From: Curtobacterium herbarum | Lineage (GTDB): Bacteria > Actinomycetota > Actinomycetes > Actinomycetales > Microbacteriaceae | Length of the DNA: 64,000 nucleotides | Reading direction: 5' to 3' | NCBI RefSeq assembly: GCF_016907335.1 | Contig: NZ_JAFBBT010000001.1 | Span: 3,410,001-3,474,000 of the forward strand | Shown: positions 1-9,100 of the stretch, one piece after another | How positions within the stretch are numbered: the first letter of the stretch is position 1 | How the letters are laid out: each line of letters opens with the position of its first letter | The notes under the pieces: model-generated | The model's database searches: none | Told to the model about the DNA's origin: nothing | The model's input: only the letters and a program-made list of their open reading frames with translations | Translations under genes and position numbers: made by a program

Positions 1-339
1 GCGGGCCGCCCGTGCGGTCGCGGTGCCGACGGCGGCGACGCGGACGCCGGACGGGAGGCCCGCCATGCGTCCGACGAGCACCCGCACGGTGGTCGCGCTG
101 GTCACCACGAGCCAGGGGGCGGCGGGGCGGGCAGCGCCGGGGGCGCCGGCTCCGGCTACTGCGGCGGCTGCGCTTGCTGCTGCGGCTGCTGCTGCCAGCT
201 CGGCGATCGCCGCGTCGAGCGCGCCGGTGTCAGCCGGCGGCTCGTCCGTGATGAGCGGCACCACCACCGGGTCGAGCCCCCGTGCCCGGGCGGACTCGGC
301 GACCCGGTCGCCCCACGCACCACCGCGCGGCACGAGCAC
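1..339 (-). CDS. hemD: uroporphyrinogen-III synthase, N-terminal part (cut by window edge)
   Basis: The reverse strand carries an open frame running off the left edge that translates as a HemD N-terminus. It begins VLVPRGGAWGDRVAES, has an Ala-rich insert, then WLVVTSATTVRVL and RVAAVGTATARAA, which match the first Rossmann-like half of uroporphyrinogen-III synthase. The enzyme cyclises hydroxymethylbilane, the HemC product, with inversion of ring D. It lies directly downstream of hemC in the same direction. The start is uncertain. The GTG at 339 is the first in-frame start I can find, the open frame reaches back into hemC, and there is no clear Shine-Dalgarno sequence. The Ala run around residues 48-60 is unusual but keeps the frame. 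Confidence 0.8.
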   Translation of the reverse strand, partial: MLVPRGGAWGDRVAESARARGLDPVVVPLITDEPPADTGALDAAIAELAAAAAAASAAAAVAGAGAPGAARPAAPWLVVTSATTVRVLVGRMAGLPSGVRVAAVGTATARAAR

Positions 340-448
340 GACCGGGCGCCGGGTGGACCGGTCGTCGGCCGGCTCGGCAGCCGCGGTCGGTGCGCCGTCC
401 GCCGCGCTGGTGTGCGTGGAGCTCCGGGTGTCGTCCGTGGTGCCCGCC

Positions 449-1528
449 CTACTCGGCCGGGGTCGCCAGCCCGGGGCCGGCGGTGTGCCCGGTGTCCGGT
501 TCGTCGGTTCCGGGCCCGCTCGTGGCGGGCAGGTCGGCGAGCTCGGCAGCACCGTTCTCGAGGAGTTCGTCGGCGACCCGGCCGGCGACCGACAGCGCTT
601 CGTCGAGACGGTCCTGCGCGGAGCCGTCGAGCATCGCCGCGTGCGAGGCCGTCCGGTACTCGGACCCGTCCGGGCTGTACACCGTCGCGGACACCAGGAG
701 CATCTCGGCGTCGATGACCGCGGTCGCACCGATCGGGGCGGAGCAGCCGGCCTCGAGCTTCGCCAGGATCTCGCGCTCCGCCGTGACGGTGAGTCGGGTC
801 GGAGCGTGCTCGATCTTCCGCAGGGCGGCGAGCAGGTTCCGGTCGTCCTCGTCGGCGCGGATCTCCACGGCCAGGGCACCCTGTCCGGGTGCGCTCGGCC
901 AGAAGCCCAGGTCGAGCAGCTCGGTCGCGGCGTCGAGTCGACCGATGCGGCCGAGTCCGGCGGCGGCGAGCACGATCGCGTCGAGGTCGTCCTCGACGCG
1001 GGCGAGCCGGGTGTCGATGTTGCCGCGGATGTCGACGACGTCGAGGTCCGGTCGGTCGGCGCGGAGCTGTGCGGCGCGGCGGGGCGACCCGGTGCCGACG
1101 GTCGCGCCCTCGGGCAGGGTCTCGACGGTCGCACCGTTCCGCGCGACCAGGACGTCGCGGGCGTCGGCGCGCTTCGGCACCGCCCCGATCGTCAGGCCCG
1201 GGTACGGCGCGGTCGGCAGGTCCTTGAGGGAGTGCACGAGGACGTCGACCTCGTGCGCGACGAGGGCCTCACGGAGCGCCGACGCGAACACGCCGGTGCC
1301 ACCGAGCGACGCCAGGGAGGCACGGTTCGTGTCGCCCTCGCTGGTCACGGTGACGAGTTCCACCGGCCGGCCGGACACCTTCGCCAGCCGGTCGGCGATG
1401 TCCTGCGACTGGGCGACCGCGAGCCGACTGGCACGGGTGCCGAGCCGGATCGCGGTCTGCGCGCCCGACGCCGTCCGGGAAGCGCGGTCCTTCGGTGCTG
1501 GGTCCTTCGGTGTGGAGCCGCCGGTCAC
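449..1528 (-). CDS. hemC: hydroxymethylbilane synthase (porphobilinogen deaminase)
   Basis: This cytoplasmic enzyme polymerises four porphobilinogens into hydroxymethylbilane. The 359-residue frame contains IRLGTRASRLAVAQSQ near the N-terminus, HSLKDLP, the arginine-rich GTGSPRRAAQL, and LEAGCSAPIGA, whose Cys (about residue 262) carries the dipyrromethane cofactor. It has a roughly 35-residue Pro/Gly/Thr-rich C-terminal extension beyond the usual family length. The GTG start at 1528 shares a GTGA overlap with the hemH stop, which fixes the start and implies translational coupling. It follows hemQ and hemH and precedes hemD, so the second half of the heme pathway is transcribed before the tetrapyrrole-forming steps. 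Confidence 0.95.
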   Translation of the reverse strand: MTGGSTPKDPAPKDRASRTASGAQTAIRLGTRASRLAVAQSQDIADRLAKVSGRPVELVTVTSEGDTNRASLASLGGTGVFASALREALVAHEVDVLVHSLKDLPTAPYPGLTIGAVPKRADARDVLVARNGATVETLPEGATVGTGSPRRAAQLRADRPDLDVVDIRGNIDTRLARVEDDLDAIVLAAAGLGRIGRLDAATELLDLGFWPSAPGQGALAVEIRADEDDRNLLAALRKIEHAPTRLTVTAEREILAKLEAGCSAPIGATAVIDAEMLLVSATVYSPDGSEYRTASHAAMLDGSAQDRLDEALSVAGRVADELLENGAAELADLPATSGPGTDEPDTGHTAGPGLATPAE

Positions 1529-2760
1529 GGGGCGACGCCGGCGGCGGCGGGCTTGAACCCCGCTCGCACGTTCTCGCAGCACCCGGGACGGCAGACGTCG
1601 TACCAGGGCCCGATGTCCGTCATGTGCGGACGCTCGGTCTTCGGCGTGCCGTTGACCCGCTCGAGCACCAGGTCCACCAGGCCGGAGACGTAGGCGGGGT
1701 CGACACCGGGCGTCTGCGTGCGCAGCGACCAGTACCCGAGCTCGCCGGCGGTCTCGGTGGCTTCCTCGTCGAGGTCCCACATGACCTCCATGTGGTCGCT
1801 CACGAAGCCGAGCGGGACGATGAGCACGGCGCGGGTCGGGCCGCCCTTGAGCTCCTCGTTCATGTAGTCGTTGATGTCCGGCTCGAGCCAGGGCTGCGTC
1901 GGGGGGCCGGAGCGGGACTGGTAGACGAGCTTCCAGCCGGGCTTCGACGTGCCCTGCAGGTGCGCGTGCTCGGGCTGCTCGAGCAGTTCCGCCCACGCCT
2001 GGTCGAGGACGACCTGACCGACGGCGAGGTGCTGTGCCTCGTACGCGCCGTGCTCGTCGAACCCGCGGAAGTCGGGGCCGGAGCGGGCGGCGTCGGTCGA
2101 CGGGATCGAGTGGGTGGAGAACAGCACCTGCAGCTCGGTCGCGACGTCGAGGCCGTCGTTCTCGGCGATCGCACGGGCCATGCCGTCACGGACGCCGTCG
2201 ATGAACGGCCGGACGAAGCCCGGGTGGTCGAAGAACTGGCGGATCTTGTCGATCTGGATCGTGTCGATCAGACCGGTCTCGTTCAGCACGCGGGCGTAGT
2301 CCTCGCGGTACTGACGGCAGCTGGAGAACGACGAGTACGCACTCGTGGCGATCGCGACGAGCTTGGTGTAGCCCTTGTCGGCCGCCTCGGTGAACGCCTC
2401 TTCGAGGTAGGGCGCCCAGTTGCGGTTGCCCCAGAGGACGGGCATGTCGATGCCCCGTGCGGCGAGCTCGGTCTCGAGCGCGGCCTTGAGCGCACGGTTC
2501 TGCGCGTTGATCGGGCTGATGCCGCCGAAGTGCCGGTAGTGGTGCGCGACCTCTTCGAGACGCTCGTCGGGGATGCCGCGGCCACGGGTGACGTTGCGGA
2601 GGAACGGGATGACGTCGTCCTGACCTTCGGGTCCGCCGAAGCCGGCGAGCAGGATCGCGTCGTACGCGGTCGGCTGCTCGACGTGCTCGGGTCCGGACGC
2701 GGCCGCTGCGGTGGCGGCGAGGACGGGTTGGCCGTTCGTGATCATGCTGGTGTCGGTCAT
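1525..2760 (-). CDS. hemH: coproporphyrin III ferrochelatase, [2Fe-2S] type
   Basis: This enzyme inserts Fe(II) into coproporphyrin III in the coproporphyrin-dependent pathway of Gram-positive bacteria (CpfC). The 411-residue protein shows AILLAGFGGPEG at the start of the fold, FGGISPIN, the catalytic-His region FSTHSIP, and VPLGFVSDHMEVMWDLD. A Cys in SSFSSCRQYRE plus a C-terminal CRPGCC cluster match the four ligands known for actinobacterial [2Fe-2S] ferrochelatases. That ligand assignment comes from family knowledge and was not tested here. The ATG at 2760 forms an ATGA overlap with the hemQ stop, and the end overlaps hemC by GTGA. It sits mid-operon between hemQ and hemC. Confidence 0.95.
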   Translation of the reverse strand: MTDTSMITNGQPVLAATAAAASGPEHVEQPTAYDAILLAGFGGPEGQDDVIPFLRNVTRGRGIPDERLEEVAHHYRHFGGISPINAQNRALKAALETELAARGIDMPVLWGNRNWAPYLEEAFTEAADKGYTKLVAIATSAYSSFSSCRQYREDYARVLNETGLIDTIQIDKIRQFFDHPGFVRPFIDGVRDGMARAIAENDGLDVATELQVLFSTHSIPSTDAARSGPDFRGFDEHGAYEAQHLAVGQVVLDQAWAELLEQPEHAHLQGTSKPGWKLVYQSRSGPPTQPWLEPDINDYMNEELKGGPTRAVLIVPLGFVSDHMEVMWDLDEEATETAGELGYWSLRTQTPGVDPAYVSGLVDLVLERVNGTPKTERPHMTDIGPWYDVCRPGCCENVRAGFKPAAAGVAP

Positions 2761-3530
2761 GACAGCACCTCCGGGAGTTCGGCGGTCGTCACGCGACGAC
2801 CCGTGTAGAAGGGCACTTCTTCGCGGACGTGCATGCGGGCCTCGGTGTAGCGGAGGTCGCGCATCAGGTCGACGAGGTCGACCAGGTCGGGGCTCTCGAG
2901 CGGCAGGATCCACTCGTAGTCGCCGAGGGCGAAGGAGGCGATGGTGTTCGTGAGCACGCGGCGGTACTTGGCGCCGGCGACACCGTGGTCGCGCAGCATC
3001 TTCGAGCGCTCGTCCTCGGGCAGCAGGTACCACTCGTAGGACCGGACGAACGGGTACACCGTGATCCAGGCCTCGGGGTCCTTGCCGCGGAGGAAGGCCG
3101 GCGTGTGCCGCTTGTTGAACTCGGCTTCGCGGTGCATGGCCATCGCGTGCCAGACCGGCTCGGCGTCCTGGAACAGCGCCGTTCGACGGATCTCGCGCAG
3201 CACCGCCTGGATCGCCTGCGCGTCGTCACCGTGCAGCCAGATCATGACGTCGGCGTCGGCGCGGAAGCCGGAGACGTCGTAGAAGCCGCGGATGGTGACA
3301 CCGCGCTCGGCACCGGCGGCGACGACGGCGTCGAGTTCGGCGACGGAGTCGTCACCGCCACGGGCGACCGCGCCGACCGGACGGCGGAACACCGCCCACA
3401 GGGCGTAGGCGGTGAGCAGGTTCGGGTCGATCCCGGACGCGGGATCCGTCTCGTGCGCTGCGCTGGTGTCGACTGCCGCAGTGGTGGCTGCGGCAGCGTG
3501 GGCTGCTGGTGTGGGCACGTCAGTGCTCAT
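2757..3530 (-). CDS. hemQ: coproheme decarboxylase (ChdC/HemQ)
   Basis: This enzyme oxidatively decarboxylates the propionates of rings A and B of coproheme, using peroxide, to give heme b. It is the last step of the coproporphyrin-dependent route. The 257-residue protein has an Ala/Thr-rich N-terminal tail of about 35 residues, then the chlorite-dismutase-like fold: LTAYALWAVFRRP, DVMIWLHGDDAQ, VYPFVRSYEWYLLPEDERS, and a conserved end with YEWILPLE, MRDLRYTEAR and EVPFYTGRR. The Tyr in the EWYLLP segment fits the conserved region that supplies the radical Tyr, but I did not align it. The ATG at 3530 is the first good start, and the gene overlaps hemH by ATGA. Confidence 0.93.
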   Translation of the reverse strand: MSTDVPTPAAHAAAATTAAVDTSAAHETDPASGIDPNLLTAYALWAVFRRPVGAVARGGDDSVAELDAVVAAGAERGVTIRGFYDVSGFRADADVMIWLHGDDAQAIQAVLREIRRTALFQDAEPVWHAMAMHREAEFNKRHTPAFLRGKDPEAWITVYPFVRSYEWYLLPEDERSKMLRDHGVAGAKYRRVLTNTIASFALGDYEWILPLESPDLVDLVDLMRDLRYTEARMHVREEVPFYTGRRVTTAELPEVLS

Positions 3531-3671
3531 GGATCGGTCGTCCTCCACGGTGGCCGCGAGCACGATCGCCAGCGGCACGGTTGCCAGGGGTGTGGGTCGC
3601 CCGTCCCCGTCGCCGAGCGGGCGTCCGGGGCGGGGTTCCACAGTGGCTCGCGGTGGCTCGCCGCCTGTGGC

Positions 3672-3911
3672 TCACCGTCGTCGGAGCGCCGCTACGACGA
3701 TACCCCCGACCACTGCCACTCCCGCTGCGAGCCCGGCCAGGTACGGCACCGGGTTCTCGTCGACGCCGCGCTTCACCTTCGACGCCGCGATGCCGAGCTG
3801 CTTCGGGACGTTGAGCTTGTCCTCGATCGCGTCGAGCGTGTCGAAGAGCTGGGCACGGGTGGCGGCGACACGGTCGGCGATGTCGCCGTGCTCGTCCTTG
3901 GGGTCGGTCAC
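3672..3911 (-). CDS. DUF3618-like small membrane protein
   Basis: This 79-residue protein has an acidic, amphipathic N-terminal helix (DIADRVAATRAQLFDTLDAIEDKLN) in which arginine and acidic residues alternate. A Lys/Arg stretch follows, then one C-terminal membrane segment (YLAGLAAGVAVVGGIVVAAL) closed by LRRR. That is the layout of DUF3618 proteins of actinobacteria, whose function is unknown. It lies just downstream of a holin-family gene and a YtxH-like gene on the same strand, and the three probably form one small envelope operon inserted between hemY and hemQ. The family call comes from overall pattern only. Confidence 0.7.
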   Translation of the reverse strand: MTDPKDEHGDIADRVAATRAQLFDTLDAIEDKLNVPKQLGIAASKVKRGVDENPVPYLAGLAAGVAVVGGIVVAALRRR

Positions 3912-3962
3912 TGGTCCTCCGGTGGAGTCGTGGGGATGTCGGGGGTCAGCGGGACGACGGGG

Positions 3963-4421
3963 TCAGAACCGGCCGTCGACGTCGGGCTTGCGGGAGCCGC
4001 GCTGCGTCTCGGGGGTCGGCTTCTTGCCCAGGCCCTTGACGGCGTTGACGTCGTTCTTGACGCTGGCGATCGTGCGCTTCGGCGTGATCGGCAGCCCCTT
4101 CTTCAGGCGCTTCCAGCCGACGAGACCCAGGATCCCGGCGACGATGAGCATCAGCACGCCGAGCAGCAGTGCCGCCAGCCACGCGGGCATCACGGTGGCC
4201 AGGCCCATCACCGCTGCGGTGAGGAGCACGCCGATCGCGTACAGCACGATGACGAGGGCGGCCACCAGGATGCCCGCCGCGATGCCGAAGACCTTCGCCT
4301 TGCCGATCATCTCGGCCTTGAGGAGCGAGATCTCGCCCTTCACCAGGTCCTTGACGAGGTCGGGCAGGTCCTTGACGAGGCCGAACAGCGACCGCGACTT
4401 CCGGTCGCGTATGTCGGTCAT
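3963..4421 (-). CDS. phage-holin-family (Holin-X type) membrane protein
   Basis: This 152-residue protein begins with a charged helix (LVKDLPDLVKDLVKGEISLLKAEM) followed by two long hydrophobic segments at roughly residues 47-75 and 80-105, then a basic tail. This is the pattern of the actinobacterial 'putative holin-X' family (Pfam PF07332), found beside DUF3618 genes and not usually phage encoded. Its role is unknown and holin activity should not be assumed. The ATG at 4421 overlaps the stop of the upstream gene by ATGA, so the two are translationally coupled. Confidence 0.8.
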   Translation of the reverse strand: MTDIRDRKSRSLFGLVKDLPDLVKDLVKGEISLLKAEMIGKAKVFGIAAGILVAALVIVLYAIGVLLTAAVMGLATVMPAWLAALLLGVLMLIVAGILGLVGWKRLKKGLPITPKRTIASVKNDVNAVKGLGKKPTPETQRGSRKPDVDGRF

Positions 4422-4684
4422 GAGATCTGCGAGCCCTTGTTGGACGACGCCTTCGAGCTCACCTTGCGGACGACCTTCTTGGTCTGCTCACCGATGAAGT
4501 CGGCGACGTCGGGCGTGCGGTCCTGCACGAAGCCCTCGACGTCGTGGACGCTCTTCTGGACGCCGTTGCTGTTCCAGACCTTGCCGCTGACGGACTTGAT
4601 CTGCTCGTAGCGGGCACGTCCGGCTCGCGATCCCAGGACGTACCCGAGTGCTGCGCCGGTGATGAAAAGGAGCTTTCCTCGCAT
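4418..4684 (-). CDS. YtxH-like small envelope protein
   Basis: This 88-residue protein starts with a short hydrophobic segment ending in a glycine-rich turn (MRGKLLFITGAALGYVLGSRAG) and continues as a charged, probably helical cytoplasmic domain with many Lys/Val repeats. The GYVLG.RAGR.RYE motif is common in small actinobacterial proteins found beside holin-X and DUF3618 genes. It is the first gene of the three-gene unit and overlaps the holin-family gene by ATGA. Function is unknown, and a role in envelope stress is only a guess from context. Confidence 0.75.
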   Translation of the reverse strand: MRGKLLFITGAALGYVLGSRAGRARYEQIKSVSGKVWNSNGVQKSVHDVEGFVQDRTPDVADFIGEQTKKVVRKVSSKASSNKGSQIS

Positions 4685-4802
4685 GAGCGATTCCTCCGTG
4701 GGGTCAGTGTGCTTTGGTGATGCACCGTTGCGGGGTCATGCACCGATCGGCATGTGTCCGACGGTTCCCCCAACAGTAGCCCTCGGCGCGTCAGCGGTCC
4801 GC

Positions 4803-6155
4803 TCAGGAATCCAGGATGCGCTCAGCCGCCCGCCGGGCAGCCGTCACGATGCCGGACAGCCCCCGTCCGGACGAGGCCTCACCGATGCCGACGACCCCCT
4901 CCGCGAGCCCGGCCGCCTCGGCGTCCGGTCCGTGCCACAGCACCCGCGCGGCGCCGACGACGTGCTCCGGTCCGACGCGCAGACCGAGCAGCGCGGACGC
5001 GTCGCCGGTGGCGCGCGTGCTCACCGGTCCGGTGGGGTCGACCGGGAGGCTCGTGGCGACCGGGTCCGCGCCCGTCGCGTCGGCAGCGCCGGTCGCCTGG
5101 CCGGCACCTGCCGGGGGCAGGGCGTAGCTGAGACGGAGGACGTGCCTCCCGGCTGCACGTTCGGCCAGCCACGGCCACTTGACACTCGCGTGCGTCAGCG
5201 CCTTCGCGGCGACGCCCGTCGCTGCGGGGTGCACGAGCATGCCGGTGCCGCGGGGGGCGGCGTCCAGCTCCGGCCGGTCGACCACCAGGGTGAGCAGCTC
5301 GATGCCGGACCGCCGGGGCGCCGCCGTCCGGGCGGGGTCGGCGACCGTGGCGACCACGTGGTCCGCCGCCAGTCGTTCGGTCCGACCGTCGGCGGAGGTG
5401 GCCTCGACCGCGGCCCGTTCGACGCGCGTCACCCGGGTGTGCAGCCGGACGTCGACGCGGTAGGTGTCGAGGTCGGCGACGAGCTCGTCGACCAGGCGGG
5501 CGATCCCGCCGCGGAGGCCCTGCACCGCGGAGCCCGCCACGGCACGCTTCCGGAGGGCGAGCACCGCACGCGCCAGCGAGCCCTCGCGCTGCAGCGCCGC
5601 ACGCAGCCCGGGCGCGACCCGGTCCGGGTCCAGGTCGTCCGGGTGGGTGGAGTGCACGCCCGCGACGACCGGCACGACCAGGTCGTCGAGGACCTTCGCA
5701 CCCATCCGGCTCCGGACCATCGCACCGAGCGACGTCGCCCGCGCACCGACCGGCGAGGGCAGCAGCGCGTCCATCTGCGCGCGGAGTGCCGCGGGACCGC
5801 CGACGACGGCGATGACGTCCGCGGCCATCGGGGTCCCCGGGATCCCGAGCAGTCCGGTCGAGGGGATCGGGGCGGTGCGGCCGTCGCGGGTCATCAGCCA
5901 CGCACCGCGCGGATCCGGCGAGACGATGTCGTTGCCCAGGCCGAGCTCGATCGCCAGCGAGGACACGGCGTCCGTCCGGGTGGCGAAGGAGTCCGCGGCC
6001 ATGTCGAGGTCGAGCCCGGCGACGGTGTGCCGACGGATCATGCCGCCGAGTTCCCCCGACGCCTCGAGCAGCACGACGTGCGCGCCGCCCTTCGCCAGGT
6101 CCCGCGCGGCGACGAGCCCGGCGACCCCGCCCCCGACCACGACGACGTCGGTCAT
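4803..6155 (-). CDS. hemY: coproporphyrinogen III oxidase, FAD-dependent (CgoX/HemY family)
   Basis: This FAD enzyme oxidises coproporphyrinogen III to coproporphyrin III in the Gram-positive pathway (older name protoporphyrinogen oxidase HemY/HemG). The 450-residue protein starts with the dinucleotide-binding motif VVVGGGVAGLVAARDLA and the acidic ribose-binding LLEASGELGGMI. It carries LRGGIARLVDEL mid-protein and ends with VVGIGEASSGRGLSGIVTAA, the second FAD-contact region. There is an Ala/Thr-rich low-complexity insert near residues 360-390. The ATG at 6155 overlaps the hemE stop by ATGA. Given hemQ and hemH nearby, the coproporphyrinogen substrate is more likely than protoporphyrinogen. 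Confidence 0.92.
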   Translation of the reverse strand: MTDVVVVGGGVAGLVAARDLAKGGAHVVLLEASGELGGMIRRHTVAGLDLDMAADSFATRTDAVSSLAIELGLGNDIVSPDPRGAWLMTRDGRTAPIPSTGLLGIPGTPMAADVIAVVGGPAALRAQMDALLPSPVGARATSLGAMVRSRMGAKVLDDLVVPVVAGVHSTHPDDLDPDRVAPGLRAALQREGSLARAVLALRKRAVAGSAVQGLRGGIARLVDELVADLDTYRVDVRLHTRVTRVERAAVEATSADGRTERLAADHVVATVADPARTAAPRRSGIELLTLVVDRPELDAAPRGTGMLVHPAATGVAAKALTHASVKWPWLAERAAGRHVLRLSYALPPAGAGQATGAADATGADPVATSLPVDPTGPVSTRATGDASALLGLRVGPEHVVGAARVLWHGPDAEAAGLAEGVVGIGEASSGRGLSGIVTAARRAAERILDS

Positions 6156-7264
6156 GCGGCGGCGCTCCCGGCCTCGTCCGTCCCGTCGCCGAGCGAGTGC
6201 ACGAGTTCCACGACGCGGGTCAGCACGTCCGGGTCGGTCTCCGGCGGCACCCCGTGGCCGAGGTTCACCACGTGTGCCCGGGCCACGCCACCGCGCCGGA
6301 CGACCGAGCGCACGTGGGCCTCGAGGACGTCCCACGGGGCCGCGAGCATCGCCGGGTCGATGTTGCCCTGCACGGTGACGTCGGTGCCGACGCGCCGCAC
6401 GGCCTCGTCGAGCGGCAGGCGCCAGTCCACGCCGACCGCGTCGACCGCGTCCGCGTGGCCGCCGACCGTCGCCATGTCGGCCAGGACCTCGCCGCTGCCG
6501 ACACCGAAGTGGATGCGCGGGACGCCGAGGTCGGCGACGTGGGACAGCGCGGTCGCCGAGTGCGGTGCGACCCGCTCGACGTAGTCGGCCCGGGACAGGG
6601 AGCCGACCCACGAGTCGAACAGCTGCGCGGCCGAGGCGCCGGCGAGCACCTGGGCACGGAGGAACGCCCCCGACACGTCGGCGGCCCAGTCCAGCAGGCG
6701 CGACCAGGTCTCCGGGTCGGCGTGCATCATCGTGCGGGCACGGATGTGGTCCTTCGACGGGCCGCCCTCGACCAGGTAGGCGGCCAGGGTGAAGGGTGCG
6801 CCGGCGAACCCGATGAGGGGCGTGCTGCCCAGCTCGGCGACCGTGCGGGCGACGGCCTCGGAGATCGGTGCCAGGGCCTCCGGCTCGAGCCGGCCGAGGG
6901 CGTCGACGTCCGCCGCGGTCCGGACCGGGGAACCGAGGACCGGGCCGCGACCGGGGACGATCTCGACGTCCACGCCCGCGAGCTTGATGGGCACGACGAT
7001 GTCGCTGAAGAAGATGCCGGCGTCGACCCCGTGCCGACGGACCGGCTGCAGGGTGATCTCGGACGCCAGGGCCGGGTCGAGGCACGCGTCGAGCATGGCT
7101 GTACCGACCCGCAGGTCGCGGTACTCGGGCAGCGAGCGACCCGCCTGGCGCATGAACCAGACCGGCAGCGTCTCCGGTCGGTCGCCCCGGAGTGCCCGGA
7201 CGAGCCGGGAGCCCGCGGTGCGGCCGTCGGCGAGCGGATGGGTGGTCGGGAGCGCGTCGGTCAC
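6152..7264 (-). CDS. hemE: uroporphyrinogen decarboxylase
   Basis: This enzyme decarboxylates the four acetate side chains of uroporphyrinogen III to give coproporphyrinogen III. The 370-residue protein carries the N-terminal signature [15 protein letters not shown], then [30 protein letters not shown] and the C-terminal [16 protein letters not shown], all characteristic of HemE. It starts at a GTG (7264) and faces hemA across 74 bp. Upstream on the same strand there is no Shine-Dalgarno sequence. An AT-rich GAGAAT about 6 nt before the GTG could be a -10 element of a leaderless promoter. The stop overlaps hemY by ATGA. Confidence 0.95.
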   Translation of the reverse strand: MTDALPTTHPLADGRTAGSRLVRALRGDRPETLPVWFMRQAGRSLPEYRDLRVGTAMLDACLDPALASEITLQPVRRHGVDAGIFFSDIVVPIKLAGVDVEIVPGRGPVLGSPVRTAADVDALGRLEPEALAPISEAVARTVAELGSTPLIGFAGAPFTLAAYLVEGGPSKDHIRARTMMHADPETWSRLLDWAADVSGAFLRAQVLAGASAAQLFDSWVGSLSRADYVERVAPHSATALSHVADLGVPRIHFGVGSGEVLADMATVGGHADAVDAVGVDWRLPLDEAVRRVGTDVTVQGNIDPAMLAAPWDVLEAHVRSVVRRGGVARAHVVNLGHGVPPETDPDVLTRVVELVHSLGDGTDEAGSAAA

Positions 7265-7325
7265 CCGCTGATTCTCCCACCGCGAACAGGGCGGATCTCC
7301 GATCTGGCACTCGGGACGGCGGGGT

Positions 7326-7331
7326 TACGAT
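7326..7331 (+). promoter_or_regulatory. -10 element of hemA, probably leaderless
   Basis: TACGAT lies 7 nt before the hemA GTG at 7339, so transcription would begin at or next to the start codon. No Shine-Dalgarno sequence is present. A weak -35-like CTGGCA is found at 7304-7309. The 74-bp gap between hemA and hemE must hold both divergent promoters. Confidence 0.55.
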
Positions 7332-7338
7332 TGAAGAC

Positions 7339-8634
7339 GTGCTCATCTGTCTCACGGCGTCGCATCGCAACGCCAGCTTCGACCTCCTGGAGCGTCTGAG
7401 CATCGGAGCACCCGCGGCCGCCAGCCACCTCGTCACGGACTCGGATGTCCTGGACGGTGCCGTCGTCCTCGCCACGTGCAACCGGTTCGAGGCCTACCTC
7501 GACATCGCCGGCGACGACGAGGCCGCCGTCCGCGCCACGGTCGAGGCCGTCTCGGCGGCGAGCGAGCTGCAGACGGACGAGGTCCTCGACTCCGTGCAGG
7601 TCCTGGGCGGCGGCGACGTCGTGCAGCACCTGTTCGCCGTGTCGAGCGGGCTCGAGTCCGTCGTCGTCGGCGAGACCGAGATCTCCGGGCAGGTCCGACG
7701 CGCCCTCGAGGACGCCCGCCGCAACGGCACCACCACCTCGGAGCTCGAACGCCTCTTCCAGGAAGCGGCGCACACCTCCCGCGGGGTCAAGACCCGCACC
7801 CGCATCGGCGCCGCCGGCCGGTCGCTCGTCCGCCTCGGACTCGAGCTCGCCTCGTCACGTCTCACCGACTGGGCCGCGACCCGGGTCCTGCTCGTCGGCA
7901 CCGGCAGCTACGCCGCGACCACCATCGCCGCCCTCCGCGACCGTGGTGCCGAGCAGATCCAGGTCTTCTCGCCGTCCGGCCGCGCCCCCTGGTTCGCCGC
8001 GAAGCACGACCTCGTCGCCGCCACCGACCTCCGCACCGCGATCAGCACGAGCGACGTCGTCATCACCTGCACCTCGAGCGAGGTCCCGGTCGTCGAGGCG
8101 TGCGACCTCGACGACGGCGCCCGGCGGATCGTCATCGACCTCGGACTCCCACGCAACGTGCACCCCGACGCCGCCGACGTCGAGGGCGTCGAGCTGCTCG
8201 ACCTCGAGACGATCAGCATCCACGCCCCGATCGCCGAGCTGAACGCCGAGACCGAAGCCCGCGCGATCGTCGACGACGCCGTCTCCCGGTTCCGCGCGCA
8301 GGCACTCGAGCAGTCCACGACCCCGGCGCTCGTCGCCCTGCGCAAGCACGTGTTCGACATCCTGGACGACGAGATCGACCGCGTGAAGCGCCGCGGCGAC
8401 ACCACCCCCGAGTCCGCGGAACAGACCGAGCGGGCGCTCCGGCACCTGGTCGGCGTGCTGCTGCACCGCCCCTCCGTGCGGGCACGGGAACTCGGCCGCG
8501 CCGGTCGCGGCGACGACTTCACCGGGGCGCTCGACGCCCTCTTCGGGGTGCGCCCGGAGAAGGTCTCGGACGCGCCGTCCGCGGTGGTCCCGCTGGCCGC
8601 GCGCGTGCGCGACGACGAGGCGGACGCGAGCTGA
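7339..8634 (+). CDS. hemA: glutamyl-tRNA reductase
   Basis: This enzyme reduces glutamyl-tRNA(Glu) to glutamate-1-semialdehyde with NADPH, the committed step of tetrapyrrole synthesis. The 431-residue protein begins [19 protein letters not shown] and carries the catalytic-Cys motif ATCNRFEAY (Cys about residue 47). It continues with [25 protein letters not shown], the NADP-binding [21 protein letters not shown], and the helical dimerisation tail with [23 protein letters not shown] at 7339 is chosen because it gives the family N-terminus and sits at the expected position after a -10 element. It is divergent from hemE, so supply of the precursor and the later steps can be controlled from one intergenic region. 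Confidence 0.95.
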   Translation: MLICLTASHRNASFDLLERLSIGAPAAASHLVTDSDVLDGAVVLATCNRFEAYLDIAGDDEAAVRATVEAVSAASELQTDEVLDSVQVLGGGDVVQHLFAVSSGLESVVVGETEISGQVRRALEDARRNGTTTSELERLFQEAAHTSRGVKTRTRIGAAGRSLVRLGLELASSRLTDWAATRVLLVGTGSYAATTIAALRDRGAEQIQVFSPSGRAPWFAAKHDLVAATDLRTAISTSDVVITCTSSEVPVVEACDLDDGARRIVIDLGLPRNVHPDAADVEGVELLDLETISIHAPIAELNAETEARAIVDDAVSRFRAQALEQSTTPALVALRKHVFDILDDEIDRVKRRGDTTPESAEQTERALRHLVGVLLHRPSVRARELGRAGRGDDFTGALDALFGVRPEKVSDAPSAVVPLAARVRDDEADAS

Positions 8635-8663
8635 CCGGCTCGGGTGGTGCGGGCCTCCCGGCC

Positions 8664-9077
8664 GTGCCGGTCCTCGAGGTCAGCGCCCTCCTGCTGGTGC
8701 GCGACCGCCGCGTCCTGATGGTCCGCGCCCGCGGGCGCGACGTCCTCTACCTGCCGGGCGGCAAGGTCGAGCCCGGCGAGTCCGCGGTCGACGCCGTGGT
8801 GCGCGAGGCGGACGAGGAGACCGGCCTGCGCCTGACCGCCGACGACGTCGACGAGTTCGCCGTCGTCACCGAGCCCGCCCACGGGCAGGCTCCCGGGACG
8901 ATCGTCGCGATGACGCTGTTCCTGGCCCGGCCGGGAGGCACGCTCGACGCCGCCACGCCCGTCGCCTCCGCCGAGGTGGACGAGGTGGAGTGGGTCACCG
9001 CTGCGGACGCCGGACGCTGCCCGCCGGCCGGGGTCGAGACGCTCCGCCTGCTGACGCAGGCGGGCCTCGTCGACTGA
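8664..9077 (+). CDS. NUDIX hydrolase
   Basis: This 137-residue protein contains a complete Nudix box, GKVEPGESAVDAVVREADEE followed by TGL, matching GX5EX7REUXEEXGU. It also has a preceding LLLVRDRRVLMVRARG strand and VDEVEWVT near the end. The family hydrolyses nucleoside diphosphates linked to other moieties, and the substrate here cannot be told. It begins only about 30 nt after hemA. The GTG at 8664 is taken as the start. A CTG at 8631 overlapping the hemA stop is possible but less likely. Linkage to hemA may be accidental. Confidence 0.85.
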   Translation: MPVLEVSALLLVRDRRVLMVRARGRDVLYLPGGKVEPGESAVDAVVREADEETGLRLTADDVDEFAVVTEPAHGQAPGTIVAMTLFLARPGGTLDAATPVASAEVDEVEWVTAADAGRCPPAGVETLRLLTQAGLVD

Positions 9078-9100
9078 CCGACCGGGCGGGCGGTGGGCCG

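Noticed and set aside
3963..4421. prophage interpretation of the holin-family gene
   Set aside because: No other phage genes are nearby, and the family is a common chromosomal actinobacterial membrane protein.
4659..6584. 641-codon forward ORF over hemY/hemE
   Set aside because: It is a GC-driven antisense shadow of hemY and hemE.
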